From assembly GCA_019239785.1 (NCBI GenBank), contig JAFAZM010000332.1:1-6243 (forward strand): a stretch of 6,243 nt of DNA, written 5' to 3'. This document shows positions 5,879-6,243 of the stretch, piece after piece. Every line of letters begins with the position of its first letter. Position 1 is the first letter of the stretch. The stretch comes from Sphingomonadaceae bacterium. GTDB lineage: Bacteria > Pseudomonadota > Alphaproteobacteria > Sphingomonadales > Sphingomonadaceae. Both the position numbers and the translations under genes were made by a program. Under the pieces are notes generated by a model. It worked only from the letters and a program-made list of their open reading frames with translations. It ran no database searches and was not told where the DNA came from.

Positions 5879-5938
5879 GCGGCGGTCAGTCACGCGCGCG
5901 GCGCGAGCCCGGTACATCCGCGCTGTGCCAGATGACGA

Positions 5939-5967
5939 TTGCGTGCGCGTAACAATCGATCAATATT
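5939..5967 (+). promoter_or_regulatory. Weak candidate promoter before the final gene
   Basis: TTGCGT (5939-5944) and AATATT (5962-5967) are 17 bases apart, and the second lies in the only A/T-rich patch of this gap. The match to consensus is poor. It is listed because the 176-bp gap before the last gene leaves room for an independent promoter. Confidence 0.25.
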
Positions 5968-6054
5968 GCCGAAGTCATGGCGACCGCGGGGCCAGACCAG
6001 AGACGAACATGTGCCGCGCCGCGGCCCGGTGCGCTCGACGAGGGGAGGAATTCC

Positions 6055-6243
6055 ATGTCGATCTTCAGCCGCCTGTTCGGCAAGAAGAAGCCCACGCCGG
6101 CCCCGGCCGCGCCCGGACCTTCGCCTTCGCCGCCCCCGCCCGCGGTGCCGCAGCCGCCGGCCGCGCCCTCACCGCCCGCCGCGGACGGCACGATCCGGGT
6201 CGAGGGGCTCAGCTATTGCCCGTTCGCCGCCTTGGTGGCGCCC
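6055..6243 (+). CDS. Protein with basic N-terminus and Pro/Ala-rich linker (5' part only)
   Basis: Only 63 codons are present; the frame is open to the window edge. The ATG at 6055 is preceded by a strong GGAGG (6044-6048) with 6 nt spacing. The protein begins MSIFSRLFGKKK, a short amphipathic basic segment of the kind that can sit on a membrane surface. It continues with an Ala/Pro/Ser-rich stretch (residues 13-43), then a start of ordered sequence at about 44 (ADGTIRVEGLSYCPFAAL). There is no signal peptide, so it is probably cytoplasmic, with a flexible tether joining the N-terminal anchor to a folded domain. I do not recognise the domain from the roughly 20 visible residues. The Pro-rich part could mislead similarity searches. 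Confidence 0.8.
   Translation, partial: MSIFSRLFGKKKPTPAPAAPGPSPSPPPPAVPQPPAAPSPPAADGTIRVEGLSYCPFAALVAP

Noticed and set aside
6013..6025. GCCGCG-C-CGCGGC short palindrome before the last gene
   Set aside because: Made only of G and C in very GC-rich DNA, with no loop and no T-run, so probably chance.

Overview
The window looks like chromosome of a high-GC alphaproteobacterium, most likely a sphingomonad. The evidence is the very strong G/C preference at third codon positions, the alphaproteobacterial wording of the UvrA protein, a GTTC-N7-GTTC LexA-type box upstream of uvrA, and a G/C-rich palindromic repeat of a kind I remember as common in alphaproteobacterial genomes. The genus assignment is inference.

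Region 1 (1-2723, minus strand) is one long open frame encoding the first 907 residues of UvrA, the damage-recognition ATPase of nucleotide excision repair. The 3' end runs off the window. Its most unusual feature is a roughly 106-bp palindromic element (1895-2000) inside the coding sequence. It is read through in frame, adding about 36 Gly/Pro-rich residues. A second low-complexity stretch follows it, so the protein has about 97 residues more than E. coli UvrA between the UvrB-binding domain and the first zinc module.

Region 2 (2724-2953) is the divergent intergenic region. It holds the uvrA ribosome binding site, the LexA box 46 bases upstream of the uvrA start, a 15-nt inverted repeat, and an 18-bp perfect palindrome lying before the plus-strand genes.

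Region 3 (2954-4782, plus strand) is a compact three-gene unit of unrecognised genes with 14-nt and 27-nt gaps. It encodes a small soluble protein of 95 aa, a secreted protein of 384 aa that looks like an outer-membrane beta-barrel, and a small protein of 114 aa with two membrane segments. Base and codon use is visibly more relaxed than in the flanking genes. Together the products could span cytoplasm, inner membrane and outer membrane. This is the best candidate for an undescribed system here, but nothing in the sequence gives its function.

Region 4 (4783-6243, plus strand) begins with a 292-bp non-coding stretch containing two inverted repeats and a possible promoter. It continues with a secreted, probably periplasmic 267-aa protein with six cysteines after its signal peptide. 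After a 176-bp gap it ends with the first 63 residues of a protein with a basic N-terminus and a long Pro/Ala linker, cut by the window edge. Composition returns to the strongly G/C-biased host style.
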